Assembly (NCBI RefSeq): GCF_003096595.1
Contig: NZ_QEKO01000003.1
Coordinates: forward strand, 1 to 64,000
DNA: 64,000 nucleotides
DNA from: Pusillimonas noertemannii
Lineage (GTDB): Bacteria; Pseudomonadota; Gammaproteobacteria; Burkholderiales; Burkholderiaceae_B
Reading direction: 5' to 3'
Shown here: piece after piece, positions 22,324 to 33,264 of the stretch
Position numbering within the stretch: the first letter of the stretch is position 1
Layout of the letters: every line of letters starts with the position of its first letter
Program-made: the position numbers and the translations under genes
Notes under the pieces: generated by a model
Told to the model about the DNA's origin: nothing
What the model saw: the letters and a program-made list of their open reading frames with translations, nothing else
Databases searched by the model: none

Positions 22324-22329
22324 TACAAT
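22324..22329 (+). promoter_or_regulatory. -10 box of the probable lpxC promoter
   Basis: TACAAT at 22324-22329, directly preceded by the palindrome AACCGGTT. A poor -35 (TTGGGG at 22299) would have a 19-base spacer. Transcription from here gives a leader of about 60 bases that contains the hairpin at 22341-22366. Confidence 0.5.
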
Positions 22330-22340
22330 GTAGTCCTTAC

Positions 22341-22366
22341 ATATTGCAGCGCCCGAGCTGCAATAT
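22341..22366 (+). promoter_or_regulatory. Perfect hairpin in the lpxC leader
   Basis: ATATTGCAGC (22341-22350) and GCTGCAATAT (22357-22366) form a 10-base-pair stem with no mismatch and a 6-base loop GCCCGA. It ends 29 bases before the lpxC start codon. The stretch between is A/T-rich and lacks a Shine-Dalgarno sequence. Confidence 0.6.
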
Positions 22367-22395
22367 TTCATCAGTTTGGCTAAATTTTTATATTT

Positions 22396-23319
22396 ATGTT
22401 ACGTCAGCGCACGATACAACAAGCAATCAGCACCAAGGGTGTGGGCCTGCACTCCGGCCGCCGCGTCGAGATCACGCTGCGTCCGGCCGAGCCCAACACC
22501 GGTATCGTGTTCCATCGCGTCGACCTTCCCGAAATCGTCGACCTGCCCGCGCGCGCCATCGGCGTGGGCGACACCCGCATGGCATCGGTCCTGCAAAAGG
22601 GCAATGTACGGGTTTCAACGGTCGAGCACCTGATGTCGGCGCTGGCCGGCCTGGGCATCGACAACCTGCACGTTGATTTAACGGCCGAAGAAGTGCCCAT
22701 CATGGACGGCAGCGCAGGCACTTTCGTCTATCTGCTGCGCTCGGCGGGCCTGCAAGAACAATCTGCGCCCAAGCAGTTTCTCAAGGTGCTCAAAACGGTC
22801 GAGGTGCGCGAAGGCGAGGGCGACAACCTCAAGTGGGCGCGGCTCGAACCCTACGACGGCTTTGCTTTGTCGTTCGCCATCGATTTCCATCACCCGGCCA
22901 TCGATTCAACGGCCAATTTCGCCGAAGTCGATTTCGCCAAAGATTCCTATATCAAGACCGTGGCGCGGGCGCGTACCTTCGGCTTTGTCAGCGAAGTCGA
23001 GGCTTTGCGCGCCGCGGGCCTGGCCCGCGGAGGCAGTCTTGACAACGCCATCGTCATGGACGAATACCGTGTCTTGAACTCCGACGGCCTTCGCTACGAA
23101 GACGAATTCGTCAAGCACAAGATACTTGACGCCATCGGCGACTTGTACCTTATCGGCAAGCCCCTGGTGGCCCGCTACGTGGCCTGCAAGTCGGGCCATG
23201 GGCTGAACAACCAGCTTGCTCGCGCCCTGCTGGCCCAGGAAGACGCCTGGGAGCTGGTCACTTACGACTCTACGGCGACGCCGGCAAAAGCCTACGTCAA
23301 CGAGTGGAAGTTCGCTTAG
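22396..23319 (+). CDS. lpxC: UDP-3-O-acyl-N-acetylglucosamine deacetylase LpxC
   Basis: Zinc enzyme for the committed step of lipid A synthesis: it removes the N-acetyl group from UDP-3-O-acyl-GlcNAc in the cytoplasm. The protein has 307 residues. Zinc ligands are H78 ([12 protein letters not shown]), H241 and D245 ([10 protein letters not shown]), and the catalytic VPIMDGSAG loop is present. It follows ftsZ, the conserved end of the dcw region in proteobacteria, but has its own promoter-like sequence and a structured leader. No ribosome-binding purine tract precedes the ATG, so translation initiation may depend on the AU-rich unstructured leader. The C-terminus ends in VNEWKFA; some LpxC proteins have an FtsH degradation tag there, whose use here is unknown. 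Confidence 0.97.
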   Translation: MLRQRTIQQAISTKGVGLHSGRRVEITLRPAEPNTGIVFHRVDLPEIVDLPARAIGVGDTRMASVLQKGNVRVSTVEHLMSALAGLGIDNLHVDLTAEEVPIMDGSAGTFVYLLRSAGLQEQSAPKQFLKVLKTVEVREGEGDNLKWARLEPYDGFALSFAIDFHHPAIDSTANFAEVDFAKDSYIKTVARARTFGFVSEVEALRAAGLARGGSLDNAIVMDEYRVLNSDGLRYEDEFVKHKILDAIGDLYLIGKPLVARYVACKSGHGLNNQLARALLAQEDAWELVTYDSTATPAKAYVNEWKFA

Positions 23320-23446
23320 GGCCAGTGCAACTGCAACTGCCCTTTTAGGGCCAACAGGCCCCAGGCTGCCGGCTTCGGCGCCAAGGCTGTTAAAATCATC
23401 CTACCGGTCAAGTTTGTCGCAGCGAAGCCTGCCCTGCGGGTCGGCT

Positions 23447-23929
23447 TCAGGCGCGTCCATGGCGTGCGACCAGTCTTGCGACTGCATCGGCCAGCGGGCC
23501 CGGCCGCAGATTTTCATGCAGCCCGCGGAACGCATCCAGCGCCTGGCTGTCCAAAGGAATGCTCTGTTTAGGCCGAGACGTATTCATCCGGCTTTGCAAT
23601 AGGCCCGCTTGTACCTTTACCTGGATTTCGGTAAGGTTCCATCCGCTGTTTGCCAATTGGGCCACGGTGCGTGGCGCAAGCTGGCGCAGCCGCGCCGCAT
23701 AAGCGGCGCTGGGCACGGCGAGCGTCACCTGGCGATTCTCCATGCGTGCAACCCGGCAGGCTTGTCCAAGGCCGGGCGGCAACACTTTTTGCAAGGCGCC
23801 TTCAAGGGCCAGCAAAGTGCGTGCCGCGGTCAGCACGTTGGCGCCATGGCGATCGCTTCCCAGCCAGTCGATGGCGGTATCCGGAAGGCTGCGCGATGCA
23901 TGGCGGGTGGGCCCAGAAGCTCGGGACAT
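23447..23929 (-). CDS. DciA-like (DUF721) protein
   Basis: The protein has 160 residues with a DUF721 domain (about 18-90: DWLGSDRHGANVLTAARTLLALEGALQKVLPPGL, then a beta-rich part with VTLAVPSAAYAARLRQLAPRTVAQL) and a polar C-terminal tail. DUF721 includes DciA, the replicative-helicase operator used by bacteria that lack DnaC, which includes most betaproteobacteria. The function is inferred from family membership. It is convergent with lpxC and divergent from the M23 peptidase gene only 21 bases away. I see no clear ribosome site upstream of the ATG. Confidence 0.75.
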   Translation of the reverse strand: MSRASGPTRHASRSLPDTAIDWLGSDRHGANVLTAARTLLALEGALQKVLPPGLGQACRVARMENRQVTLAVPSAAYAARLRQLAPRTVAQLANSGWNLTEIQVKVQAGLLQSRMNTSRPKQSIPLDSQALDAFRGLHENLRPGPLADAVARLVARHGRA

Positions 23930-23950
23930 ATATTTGTAGAGGATTTACCA

Positions 23951-24949
23951 GTGAGAGTAGTACTGACGAAAGGGCGTCCGACTGATTCTAACGCCAAAGG
24001 TCTCAGGGCGCCCATAGCCGCATTGCTGGCGGTGTTGACGCTGGGCATGTCGGCGGGGGCAGGGGCCTGGGTATATTCGCGCTATGCCCAGGACCACATC
24101 ACAGTTTCGTCGTCGCTCGATCTTTACAGCGCAAACCTGGCCCGCGAAAGCGAGTACAGCCGCGGGCAGGTCGAGGTATTGGCCGCCAAGCTCGGCGACC
24201 TGCAGGCCAAGATCATCGAAATGGACGGATTGAGCCGGCGCGTGGCCGAGAACGCCGGCATACCCTATACCGACCCCGAGATCCAGGCCGGGCTCGACCA
24301 GGCGGCGCCACCCGTCATGGACTACATCGGCGATGCCGAACAGGCGCCGCGCAAACACAAGATGTCGCTCGAACCGGGCTCCAGCCTGGATGTGCGGCTT
24401 GATTCCCTGCAGCAAGAGGTCAACCGGCAGCGGGAATGGTTCAGGATGATGGACCTGGCCCTTACGCGGCGGGCCGGCGTCGAGGCCAGCCTGCCTTCGC
24501 TGATGCCCGTCAACTATCCTTATCTCAGCTCTTCTTTCGGCTGGCGGCGCCATCCTATTTCGGGCCGCCATGTCATGCACGAGGGGCTTGATTTCGCCGC
24601 TCCCAAAGGCTCGCCGATATTTGCCGCCTCGGGCGGGGTGGTCACGGCCGCGGGGTACAGGTCGGGCTACGGAAACATGGTCGAGATCTATCATGGCAAC
24701 GACCTCGTTACCCGTTATGCCCATGCATCCAAGATCAAGGTCAAGGCCGGCGACATCGTCGAGCGGGGCCAGGAAATCGCAAAGGTCGGTTCCACCGGCC
24801 ATTCCACTGGCCCCCATTTGCATTTCGAGGTTCGCATGGCGGGGCATCCTCTCGACCCCGTTCTCTTCCTCGAGAAGCAGAAAGCCGACCCCACCCTGCT
24901 CACCGATGCCAGCGGCCATCTGGCCGCCGAGGCCTCAAAGGTGCGTTAA
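23951..24949 (+). CDS. M23 family metallopeptidase, membrane-anchored
   Basis: The protein has 332 residues: short basic N-terminus, one membrane helix (about 20-42), a coiled-coil (about 58-100) and a C-terminal LytM/M23 domain (about 185-315). Zinc and catalytic residues are intact: H210 and D214 (HEGLDF) and H289/H291 (GPHLHFEV), so it is predicted to be an active periplasmic peptidoglycan DD-endopeptidase. The start is GTG at 23951 with GAGGAT 7 bases upstream; an in-frame extension to 23609 lies antisense to the DUF721 gene and is rejected. In related genomes this peptidase also sits next to secA. Confidence 0.9.
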   Translation: MRVVLTKGRPTDSNAKGLRAPIAALLAVLTLGMSAGAGAWVYSRYAQDHITVSSSLDLYSANLARESEYSRGQVEVLAAKLGDLQAKIIEMDGLSRRVAENAGIPYTDPEIQAGLDQAAPPVMDYIGDAEQAPRKHKMSLEPGSSLDVRLDSLQQEVNRQREWFRMMDLALTRRAGVEASLPSLMPVNYPYLSSSFGWRRHPISGRHVMHEGLDFAAPKGSPIFAASGGVVTAAGYRSGYGNMVEIYHGNDLVTRYAHASKIKVKAGDIVERGQEIAKVGSTGHSTGPHLHFEVRMAGHPLDPVLFLEKQKADPTLLTDASGHLAAEASKVR

Positions 24950-25066
24950 ACTGTTTCGTTTTCCGCGGGCCCTCCCGCCAACCCATAGAGGCATGCGCCC
25001 GTCAGCGGCATGTATCCGGCCCATGCCCGGCCGGTACTCCGTCTGGCTCGCATCAACGACACAATA

Positions 25067-27814
<2,748 letters not shown>

Positions 27815-27845
27815 CCGCTTCACCCGACACTGCTCCAATGCGAAG

Positions 27846-27870
27846 AGCCGGCCATTTTGGCCGGCTTTTT
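27846..27870 (+). terminator. Intrinsic terminator after secA
   Basis: AGCCGGCCA (27846-27854) and TGGCCGGCT (27858-27866) form a perfect 9-base-pair stem with a TTT loop, followed by TTTTT. It isolates secA from the convergent regulator gene. Confidence 0.92.
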
Positions 27871-27891
27871 CATGGGGTGCTGGGCTTGCGG

Positions 27892-28626
27892 CTAGCGGTG
27901 GGGCGAGGCTTCTCTCCGGTTCGACGAGCGCGCATAGGCAGCCGGCTCAAAGAGTTCTGCGGGGGAAGTCGCTAAGAACTCGGCAAAATCACGTCCTCCC
28001 CCTCCGATATGGTTGAGCATTTCGCGTGTGGCTGCGGCGGCGTCTCCCGCTTCGATGGCCTCTACGACGCGCCCGTGATCACGGTGCGATGTTGCTATGC
28101 GGGTTGTATTTTCAAATACGTTCTGCCGATAAACGTGAGTACGCTTTCGAATCAGCTCGACCTGCGACTTCAAGAAGGGGTTGTGGCAGCCCTCGTAGAT
28201 GATTTGGTGGAAGCGGGTATTAGCGATCGCATAGCACTCCGGATCTTTCTGGTCCCGACAGAGCGCGGCTTCTTCATGTACTGCACGTAGCTGCGCCACT
28301 TCCGAGCGGGTCATTCGAAGCGCCGCGAACTTAGCACATACTCCTTCTAATTCGGCCAGCAATTCATACATAGCAAAGAGTTCCGGCAAAGAAAGGCGGG
28401 CAACGTAGATGCCCGAGCGAGGCACTATTCTTACTAGGCCCTGGGCCTGGAGTTGCAGGAGCGCTTCGCGTACCGGGGTTCGCGAGACGTTGAAACGTTC
28501 GCAAAGGTGGAGCTCATCGAGCGCGTCTCCGGGTAGGAGTCGGCCATTGTGCATGTCTGATTCGATTGCCTCGCGGACATAGCCGGCCATACTGGCTGGT
28601 CTAACGGACTTCGTTGAGGAACTCAT
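27892..28626 (-). CDS. GntR family transcriptional regulator (FadR/FCD subfamily)
   Basis: The protein has 244 residues with an N-terminal winged helix-turn-helix (about 12-80; LCERFNVSRTPVREALLQLQAQGLVRIVPRSGIYVA is the GntR signature) and a C-terminal all-helical FCD ligand domain (about 88-220) with the usual metal-binding histidines (RFHQIIYEG, HVYRQN, SHRDHGRVVEAI). FCD regulators commonly sense organic acids. The start is ATG at 28626 with AGGAG 5 bases upstream, not the TTG five codons earlier. It is divergent from the transporter/hydrolase operon and likely represses it and itself; a perfect palindrome lies 29 bases upstream of its start. Confidence 0.92.
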   Translation of the reverse strand: MSSSTKSVRPASMAGYVREAIESDMHNGRLLPGDALDELHLCERFNVSRTPVREALLQLQAQGLVRIVPRSGIYVARLSLPELFAMYELLAELEGVCAKFAALRMTRSEVAQLRAVHEEAALCRDQKDPECYAIANTRFHQIIYEGCHNPFLKSQVELIRKRTHVYRQNVFENTTRIATSHRDHGRVVEAIEAGDAAAATREMLNHIGGGGRDFAEFLATSPAELFEPAAYARSSNRREASPHR

Positions 28627-28975
28627 CGCATCTCCTTGCAAGCTTCAACCCAATGATTTCATAAATGAAATCTGGAAATTCGGATTCGCATCGTTCAGGC
28701 CGTTTCGTGGGCCTCGACCAAAAATGGGCGAAATATGGGGTTAACCCTCTATCAATTCGGTCTGTAAACACTTATTATGCTCGTGATTCAGATATATCAG
28801 ATTTCATTTTAAATATATCTAAATGGCCTTCTGTTGTGCAATATTAATGGATTTTAGCTTGTGGCGCATTGTCATTAGGGCGGTGAACGAGTAGCGAGTG
28901 GTTCCGACCGTTCCAAGGCAGCCGCTGCAAGCGCGGCGGAAGACGGACAAGCAAGTTTATTATTCAAGGCTTCAA
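28627..28975. other. Divergent control region of the TRAP/hydrolase island
   Basis: A 349-base gap with no gene. It is clearly more AT-rich than its surroundings. It holds the operator candidates described separately and a -10-like TATTAT at 28773-28778 reading towards the operon, without a convincing -35 hexamer. The long leader of the first gene has weak ribosome signals (CAAGG before ATG 28976). Confidence 0.6.
28655..28672. promoter_or_regulatory. Candidate GntR operator
   Basis: GATTTCA-TAAA-TGAAATC, a perfect inverted repeat with 7-base arms and a 4-base centre. It lies just upstream of the regulator's start codon. The half-site GATTTCA recurs at 28800-28806 inside a second, wider inverted repeat: AGATATAT at 28790-28797 with ATATATCT at 28813-28820. 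Confidence 0.6.
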
Positions 28976-30016
28976 ATGAGTGATTCATCCAATAAGGCCG
29001 CCGGCTGCGGCTGCGCATCATGCACTGCTTTTCGCGCCGTCGACATCCATGCCCATTTCTATCCTCAGGCGTACATCGATTTGGTCAAAAGCGAGGGCGG
29101 AGCGGCCGGCGCGGAGTTCCTGGATCTGGGAGGTTTTCCCGCCCTGAAGGCGGGGCCGCTTTTCACTGGCCCGATCAATGAAAAATTCGTCAACTTGGAC
29201 CTGCGGATCGCCGATATGGACGCCACTGGCGTTACGCAGCAGATGCTGTCTCTTACGCAGCCGATGGTGTATTGGGCAGATGCCCCCTTGGCGGATCGTT
29301 TGAGCAATGTCTTCAACGATGCGCTGGCGCAGGCACACGAGAAGGCGCCGACCAGGCTATTCGGATTTGCCACTTTGCCTATGCAGTTTCCCGATCTCGC
29401 CATAGCTGAAGCTCGCCGGGTATCGAAGATCTCGGGAATCAAAGGCGTCTACCTGGGCACTGCGGTGAACGACACCAACCTCTCGGACTCATCCTTCTGG
29501 CCGGTTTACGAGGTTCTGGAAGAGCTTGGACTTCCCATTTTCCTTCATCCACTGAAGGTGATCGGGATGCAGGACAGGTTGAGCCAATATTTCCTGGCAA
29601 ATTTATTGGGAAATCCGTTCGATACGGCCATTGCGGCGGCGCACCTCGTTTTCTCGGGAGTCATGGACCGGTTTCCCAAGCTAGAGGTCGTGTTGCCTCA
29701 TGGAGGAGGCGCTTTGCCGTTCCTGTTGGGCCGTATTGCGCACGGCTGGTCGGTACGGCCGGAATGCGCTCATCTGGAGAGAAGCCCGCGCGAGTATGCC
29801 GCCCGTTTCTACTATGACACCGTCACGCACGATCCCGAAGCCTTGGCTTTCCTGATCGAACAAGTGGGCGCAAGCCGCGTGATGCTGGGCAGCGACTACT
29901 GTTTCGACATGGGCGTGGCGGCTCCAGTGGCGCCCGTGGAATCACTGGCGTCGCTCAGCGGAAGCCAGAAAGACCAGATACTTAGCGGCAACGCGAAGCG
30001 GCTTTTGCGACTCTGA
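28976..30016 (+). CDS. Amidohydrolase 2 family protein (ACMSD/gamma-resorcylate decarboxylase-like)
   Basis: The protein has 346 residues with the TIM-barrel amidohydrolase fold. Metal ligands fit the decarboxylase branch of the family: HxH at 25 and 27 (DIHAHFYP), H191 (FLHPLK), H242 (LPHGGG) and D307 (LGSDYCFD). Members decarboxylate or hydrolyse substituted aromatic or unsaturated acids such as 2-amino-3-carboxymuconate semialdehyde. The substrate here is unknown. The N-terminus has an unusual cysteine cluster (C11, C13, C16). The start at 28976 was chosen over an upstream ATG because it is closer to the family start. It is the first gene of the island operon; the next starts 21 bases later. 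Confidence 0.82.
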   Translation: MSDSSNKAAGCGCASCTAFRAVDIHAHFYPQAYIDLVKSEGGAAGAEFLDLGGFPALKAGPLFTGPINEKFVNLDLRIADMDATGVTQQMLSLTQPMVYWADAPLADRLSNVFNDALAQAHEKAPTRLFGFATLPMQFPDLAIAEARRVSKISGIKGVYLGTAVNDTNLSDSSFWPVYEVLEELGLPIFLHPLKVIGMQDRLSQYFLANLLGNPFDTAIAAAHLVFSGVMDRFPKLEVVLPHGGGALPFLLGRIAHGWSVRPECAHLERSPREYAARFYYDTVTHDPEALAFLIEQVGASRVMLGSDYCFDMGVAAPVAPVESLASLSGSQKDQILSGNAKRLLRL

Positions 30017-30037
30017 AAGACCTGAAGGGGATAATCG

Positions 30038-31234
30038 ATGATCAATGAAAACATTCTTGCACGCGGAAAGCCCGCAAAAATGGAGGGTTTCTGCAGCTCT
30101 GAATTCAGCCCGGTTCTGGATGCTTTCCGGAAGAACTTCGAAGAGCGCCGCGAGATCGGCGCCGCAGTGACTGTTTTCCACCAAGGTGTCAAGGTCGTGG
30201 ACCTGTGGGGCGGCTTCCGCGACCTGGAGCGCGAGACCGCATGGCAGGAGGACAGCATATCCATCCTCTTCTCCGTGTCCAAGGCAATGAGCGCCTTGTG
30301 CATTCACATGCTGGCGGACAGAGGTCTGCTAGACCTCGACGCACCGGTGGAAGCATACTGGCCGGGTTTTTCCGACAGCGATTCTCGCAAGAAAACGGTG
30401 CTGGTCAGGCACATTCTTTCGCATAACTGCGGTATGTGCTTCAACGACAGCGCCAAGACCGACGACGTATTCGACTTCGAGGCCATGCGCAAGGCACTGA
30501 CTGAGCAGATGCTGCCGTGGCTGCCGGGCGAGCAGCCGGCCTACAACACCACCAACATCGGCTACTTGATGGGAACAATCATCTTGAACGTGACCGGTAA
30601 GTCGGTGGTCGAGTTCCTCAAGAGCGAAGTGTGTGGTCCCCTGGGCGTGGAGTTCTACCTGGGGCTGTCGCAGCAGCAATTGGACAAAGTGGCTACGCTC
30701 TATCCCGCCGAGACAGCCAACGAGCAGTACGAACGCGGGCAGACTCCCGGATCGAACATCTACCGGGCCTGGAATGCCATGCCTAAGCCTTGGAACGTCG
30801 ACGTCATCAACTCGGAGAGGGTCCGCACCGCGTTCCTGCCTTCTTTCGGTGGGCACGGCACCGCGCGGGGGCAGGCCACCGTCTATGCCTTGCTTGCCAA
30901 CGAGGGTGTCCTGGGCGGAGTCCGACTGCTGTCCGGCGCTGCCGTTGAGCGCGCGCAGACACTGCAATGGGACACGGAGGACGCGATTCTGAATCGTCCC
31001 CTACGCATGGCGCTGGGCTTCTTCAAGAACAAGCCTGGCTGGGTGCCGATGGGCCCCAATCCCGAAGCCTTCGGACACTTCGGCTCCGGTGGCACGCTGG
31101 CATTTGCCGATCGCGATGCGAATCTCTCTTTTGCCTGTCAGTCCAACTTCCAGTGTGGCGGCCAGAGCGTGGGCGATCGTACAGAAGCGTTGGTGGAGGC
31201 CACTTACCAGTGCGGCGCATCGGGCGTCCGCTGA
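30038..31234 (+). CDS. Serine hydrolase, beta-lactamase/esterase (family VIII-like)
   Basis: The protein has 398 residues with the class C beta-lactamase fold. The nucleophile motif SxxK is at 79-82 (SVSK) and the general-base tyrosine is in PAYNTTNIGYLMG (Y169). No signal peptide is visible, so it should act in the cytoplasm. This makes an EstB-type esterase or amidase more likely than an antibiotic-resistance enzyme, which would be periplasmic. It sits in the operon between the amidohydrolase-2 and the deacetylase-family genes, 21 bases after the former. Substrate unknown; presumably it hydrolyses an ester or amide on the imported compound. Confidence 0.85.
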   Translation: MINENILARGKPAKMEGFCSSEFSPVLDAFRKNFEERREIGAAVTVFHQGVKVVDLWGGFRDLERETAWQEDSISILFSVSKAMSALCIHMLADRGLLDLDAPVEAYWPGFSDSDSRKKTVLVRHILSHNCGMCFNDSAKTDDVFDFEAMRKALTEQMLPWLPGEQPAYNTTNIGYLMGTIILNVTGKSVVEFLKSEVCGPLGVEFYLGLSQQQLDKVATLYPAETANEQYERGQTPGSNIYRAWNAMPKPWNVDVINSERVRTAFLPSFGGHGTARGQATVYALLANEGVLGGVRLLSGAAVERAQTLQWDTEDAILNRPLRMALGFFKNKPGWVPMGPNPEAFGHFGSGGTLAFADRDANLSFACQSNFQCGGQSVGDRTEALVEATYQCGASGVR

Positions 31235-31295
31235 AACTCAAGTCGGACAAGAAGCGGGGGATTTCCAAGAAAACCCCACTCGGAGGAAGAAAATC

Positions 31296-32189
31296 ATGGC
31301 CGTAGCCCCACATACCCCACCGGAGCGCGCGCCTTACAGCGCAATCGTCGACCGGCCCCCCCTTCGGCTGCCCGAAGGCAAGCGTATCGCTGTATGGACC
31401 ATCGTCAACGTAGAGCATTGGCATCACTCGCGGGCGATGCCCCGCACGGTCCTGCCGCCCCCCATGCATCAGCCGTTTTTGCCGGATATACCCAATTGGG
31501 CCTGGCATGAGTACGGCATGAGGGTGGGCTTCTGGCGCTTCGTCGATGTGCTGGAGCGCCACGGCGTCACTCCTACGCTGGCGATTAACGGCTCGGTGTG
31601 CCGCCAGTATCCTCGCATTGCGCAGGAAGCATTCAAGCGCAATTGGGAGTTCATGGGCCACGGCTACGAGCAGGGGCCCATGCACAAAGTGGAAGATCAA
31701 CGCGCCGCCATCCGCGAGACGATCGACTCGATCCGTGAAGTGACGGGCCGGGCGCCACGCGGCTGGGAAGGCCCAGGCCTGACGGAGTCGGATTCGACGC
31801 TGGACTGGCTGGCCGAGGCTGGCATCGAGTACGTGGCCGACTGGGTCTTGGACGACCAGCCCGTCTATCTTAATTCCCGCCATGGCCCCATCGTGTCCGT
31901 ACCGTACACCGTGGAAATCAACGATGTCGTGATCAGCGCCATCCAGCAGCACGGTTCAGACGAAATCTATCGACGGGGCGTGGCCCAGTTCGACCAGTTG
32001 TACGAAGAAAGCGGCGATTCGGCGCGTGTCATGGCGATCAGCGTGCATCCCTATCTTACCGGCGTGCCTCATCGCATCAATGCCCTGCACCGCCTATACG
32101 AGCATATACGCCAGCGCAGCGACGTGGCCTTCATGACAGGCGAACAGATCCATGACTGGTATCGCGGACAGCGGTGCCCCGAGCTTTGA
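31296..32189 (+). CDS. Polysaccharide-deacetylase family hydrolase (PuuE/imidase-like)
   Basis: The protein has 297 residues. It belongs to the NodB/polysaccharide deacetylase superfamily but has the short soluble form without signal peptide. It has the segments RIAVWTIVNVEHW, WHEYGMRVGFWRFVDVLERHGVTPTLAINGSVC, HGYEQGPMHKVEDQRAAI, GPGLTESDSTLDWLAEAGIEYVADWVLDDQP and AISVHPYLTGVPHRI. That pattern is nearest the subgroup containing the uric-acid-pathway allantoinase PuuE and bacterial cyclic-imide hydrolases, which open ring amides, and less like secreted chitin or peptidoglycan deacetylases. That reading is inference from the cytoplasmic location and the amide-rich context. Start at 31296 behind GGAGGAAG. 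Confidence 0.78.
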   Translation: MAVAPHTPPERAPYSAIVDRPPLRLPEGKRIAVWTIVNVEHWHHSRAMPRTVLPPPMHQPFLPDIPNWAWHEYGMRVGFWRFVDVLERHGVTPTLAINGSVCRQYPRIAQEAFKRNWEFMGHGYEQGPMHKVEDQRAAIRETIDSIREVTGRAPRGWEGPGLTESDSTLDWLAEAGIEYVADWVLDDQPVYLNSRHGPIVSVPYTVEINDVVISAIQQHGSDEIYRRGVAQFDQLYEESGDSARVMAISVHPYLTGVPHRINALHRLYEHIRQRSDVAFMTGEQIHDWYRGQRCPEL

Positions 32190-32226
32190 CTCGGCCGGGC
32201 AACTCATCACCCAAGGAGAATAGCGA

Positions 32227-33261
32227 ATGAAAACTTCTCATCGCATCAAGCAGACACTGTATATCGCCGGCCTGACGGTCGCCGCACTGGGCATGGCCGC
32301 AGGACCGCTGATCACCCAGGCTCGGAGTCTGACCATGAAGATCGCCCACGTGGCGCCGCAGGGCGATCCACGCGATACCGCGGCGCGCCACGTGGCCGAC
32401 ACGATGAACAACTCAGCCACCTGCAAGGTGGAAGCCAAGGTGTATCCGGCGGGACAGCTTGGCTCCACCACGGACCTAGTCGAAGGCATGCAACTGGGTT
32501 CGCTCGAAGCGGTGATCATTCCCGGTTCGTATCTGGTGGGCTTCGAGCCCATCATGGGGTTGATGGATTTCCCGTACTTCTGGCCCAACGATCTGAACAA
32601 GATGCTCTCCCTGCATCAAAGCGATGCTGTCCGCAAGATGTTGGACACGACGGACAGTCAGGGCGTCTATTCCATGGCCATCTGGCACACTGGGTACAAG
32701 CAGTGGACCGCGAACGGTCCGCTAGTCCAGCCCTCGGACTACAAGGGCAAGAAAGCTCGTGTCATGCCTTCACCGATCTTGGTGGAGCAGCAGAAGGCGC
32801 TGGGGCTGACGCCGGTATTCACGCCGTTCGGCGAAACTTACAACGCTTTGCAGTCCGGCGCCATCGGCGCCCAGGAGAACCCCATCTCGACGAGCTATGT
32901 TATGCACTTCTACGAAGTGCAGAACCACCTCACTCTCACGAGCCACGGTACTCTGGATCAGGTTTTCATGGTTTCCAAGGCATGGTTCGACGGCTTGCCC
33001 GAAGCCTGCCAGGCGGAGCTCGAGGCGGCCGTCGAGGGTGGCCGCAAGGTAGTCGTCGACGAAACCCTGAAACTGGACGAGAAAGGCCTGGAAGCCATGA
33101 AGAAGGCGGGTGTGACCGTTGTCGAAATTACCGACGAGCAGCGAAGCGCATTGCGTGAAGCCACGCTGCCAGTGGTACGTGAGCACTTCAAGGCGCTGAC
33201 GGGGGCCAAGGGCGACGAGATCATGAAAGCAATCGAAGCCGAAATTGATAAGCTGGGGTGA
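32227..33261 (+). CDS. dctP: TRAP transporter solute-binding protein (DctP type)
   Basis: The protein has 344 residues. An N-terminal signal peptide (about 1-32, TLYIAGLTVAALGMAAGPLI core) directs it to the periplasm. The mature part has the DctP fold: KIAHVAPQGDPRDTAARHVAD, VYPAGQLGSTTDLVEGMQLGSLEAV, and the KGKKARVMPSPI segment holding the conserved arginine that grips the carboxylate of the ligand. The ligand is therefore likely an organic acid. Behind AAGGAG, directly followed by dctQ and dctM. Confidence 0.9.
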   Translation: MKTSHRIKQTLYIAGLTVAALGMAAGPLITQARSLTMKIAHVAPQGDPRDTAARHVADTMNNSATCKVEAKVYPAGQLGSTTDLVEGMQLGSLEAVIIPGSYLVGFEPIMGLMDFPYFWPNDLNKMLSLHQSDAVRKMLDTTDSQGVYSMAIWHTGYKQWTANGPLVQPSDYKGKKARVMPSPILVEQQKALGLTPVFTPFGETYNALQSGAIGAQENPISTSYVMHFYEVQNHLTLTSHGTLDQVFMVSKAWFDGLPEACQAELEAAVEGGRKVVVDETLKLDEKGLEAMKKAGVTVVEITDEQRSALREATLPVVREHFKALTGAKGDEIMKAIEAEIDKLG

Positions 33262-33264
33262 GTC

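Noticed and set aside
30038-31234. Antibiotic-resistance beta-lactamase
   Set aside because: The SxxK fold is present but there is no signal peptide and the gene lies in a catabolic operon, so an esterase or amidase is the better reading.
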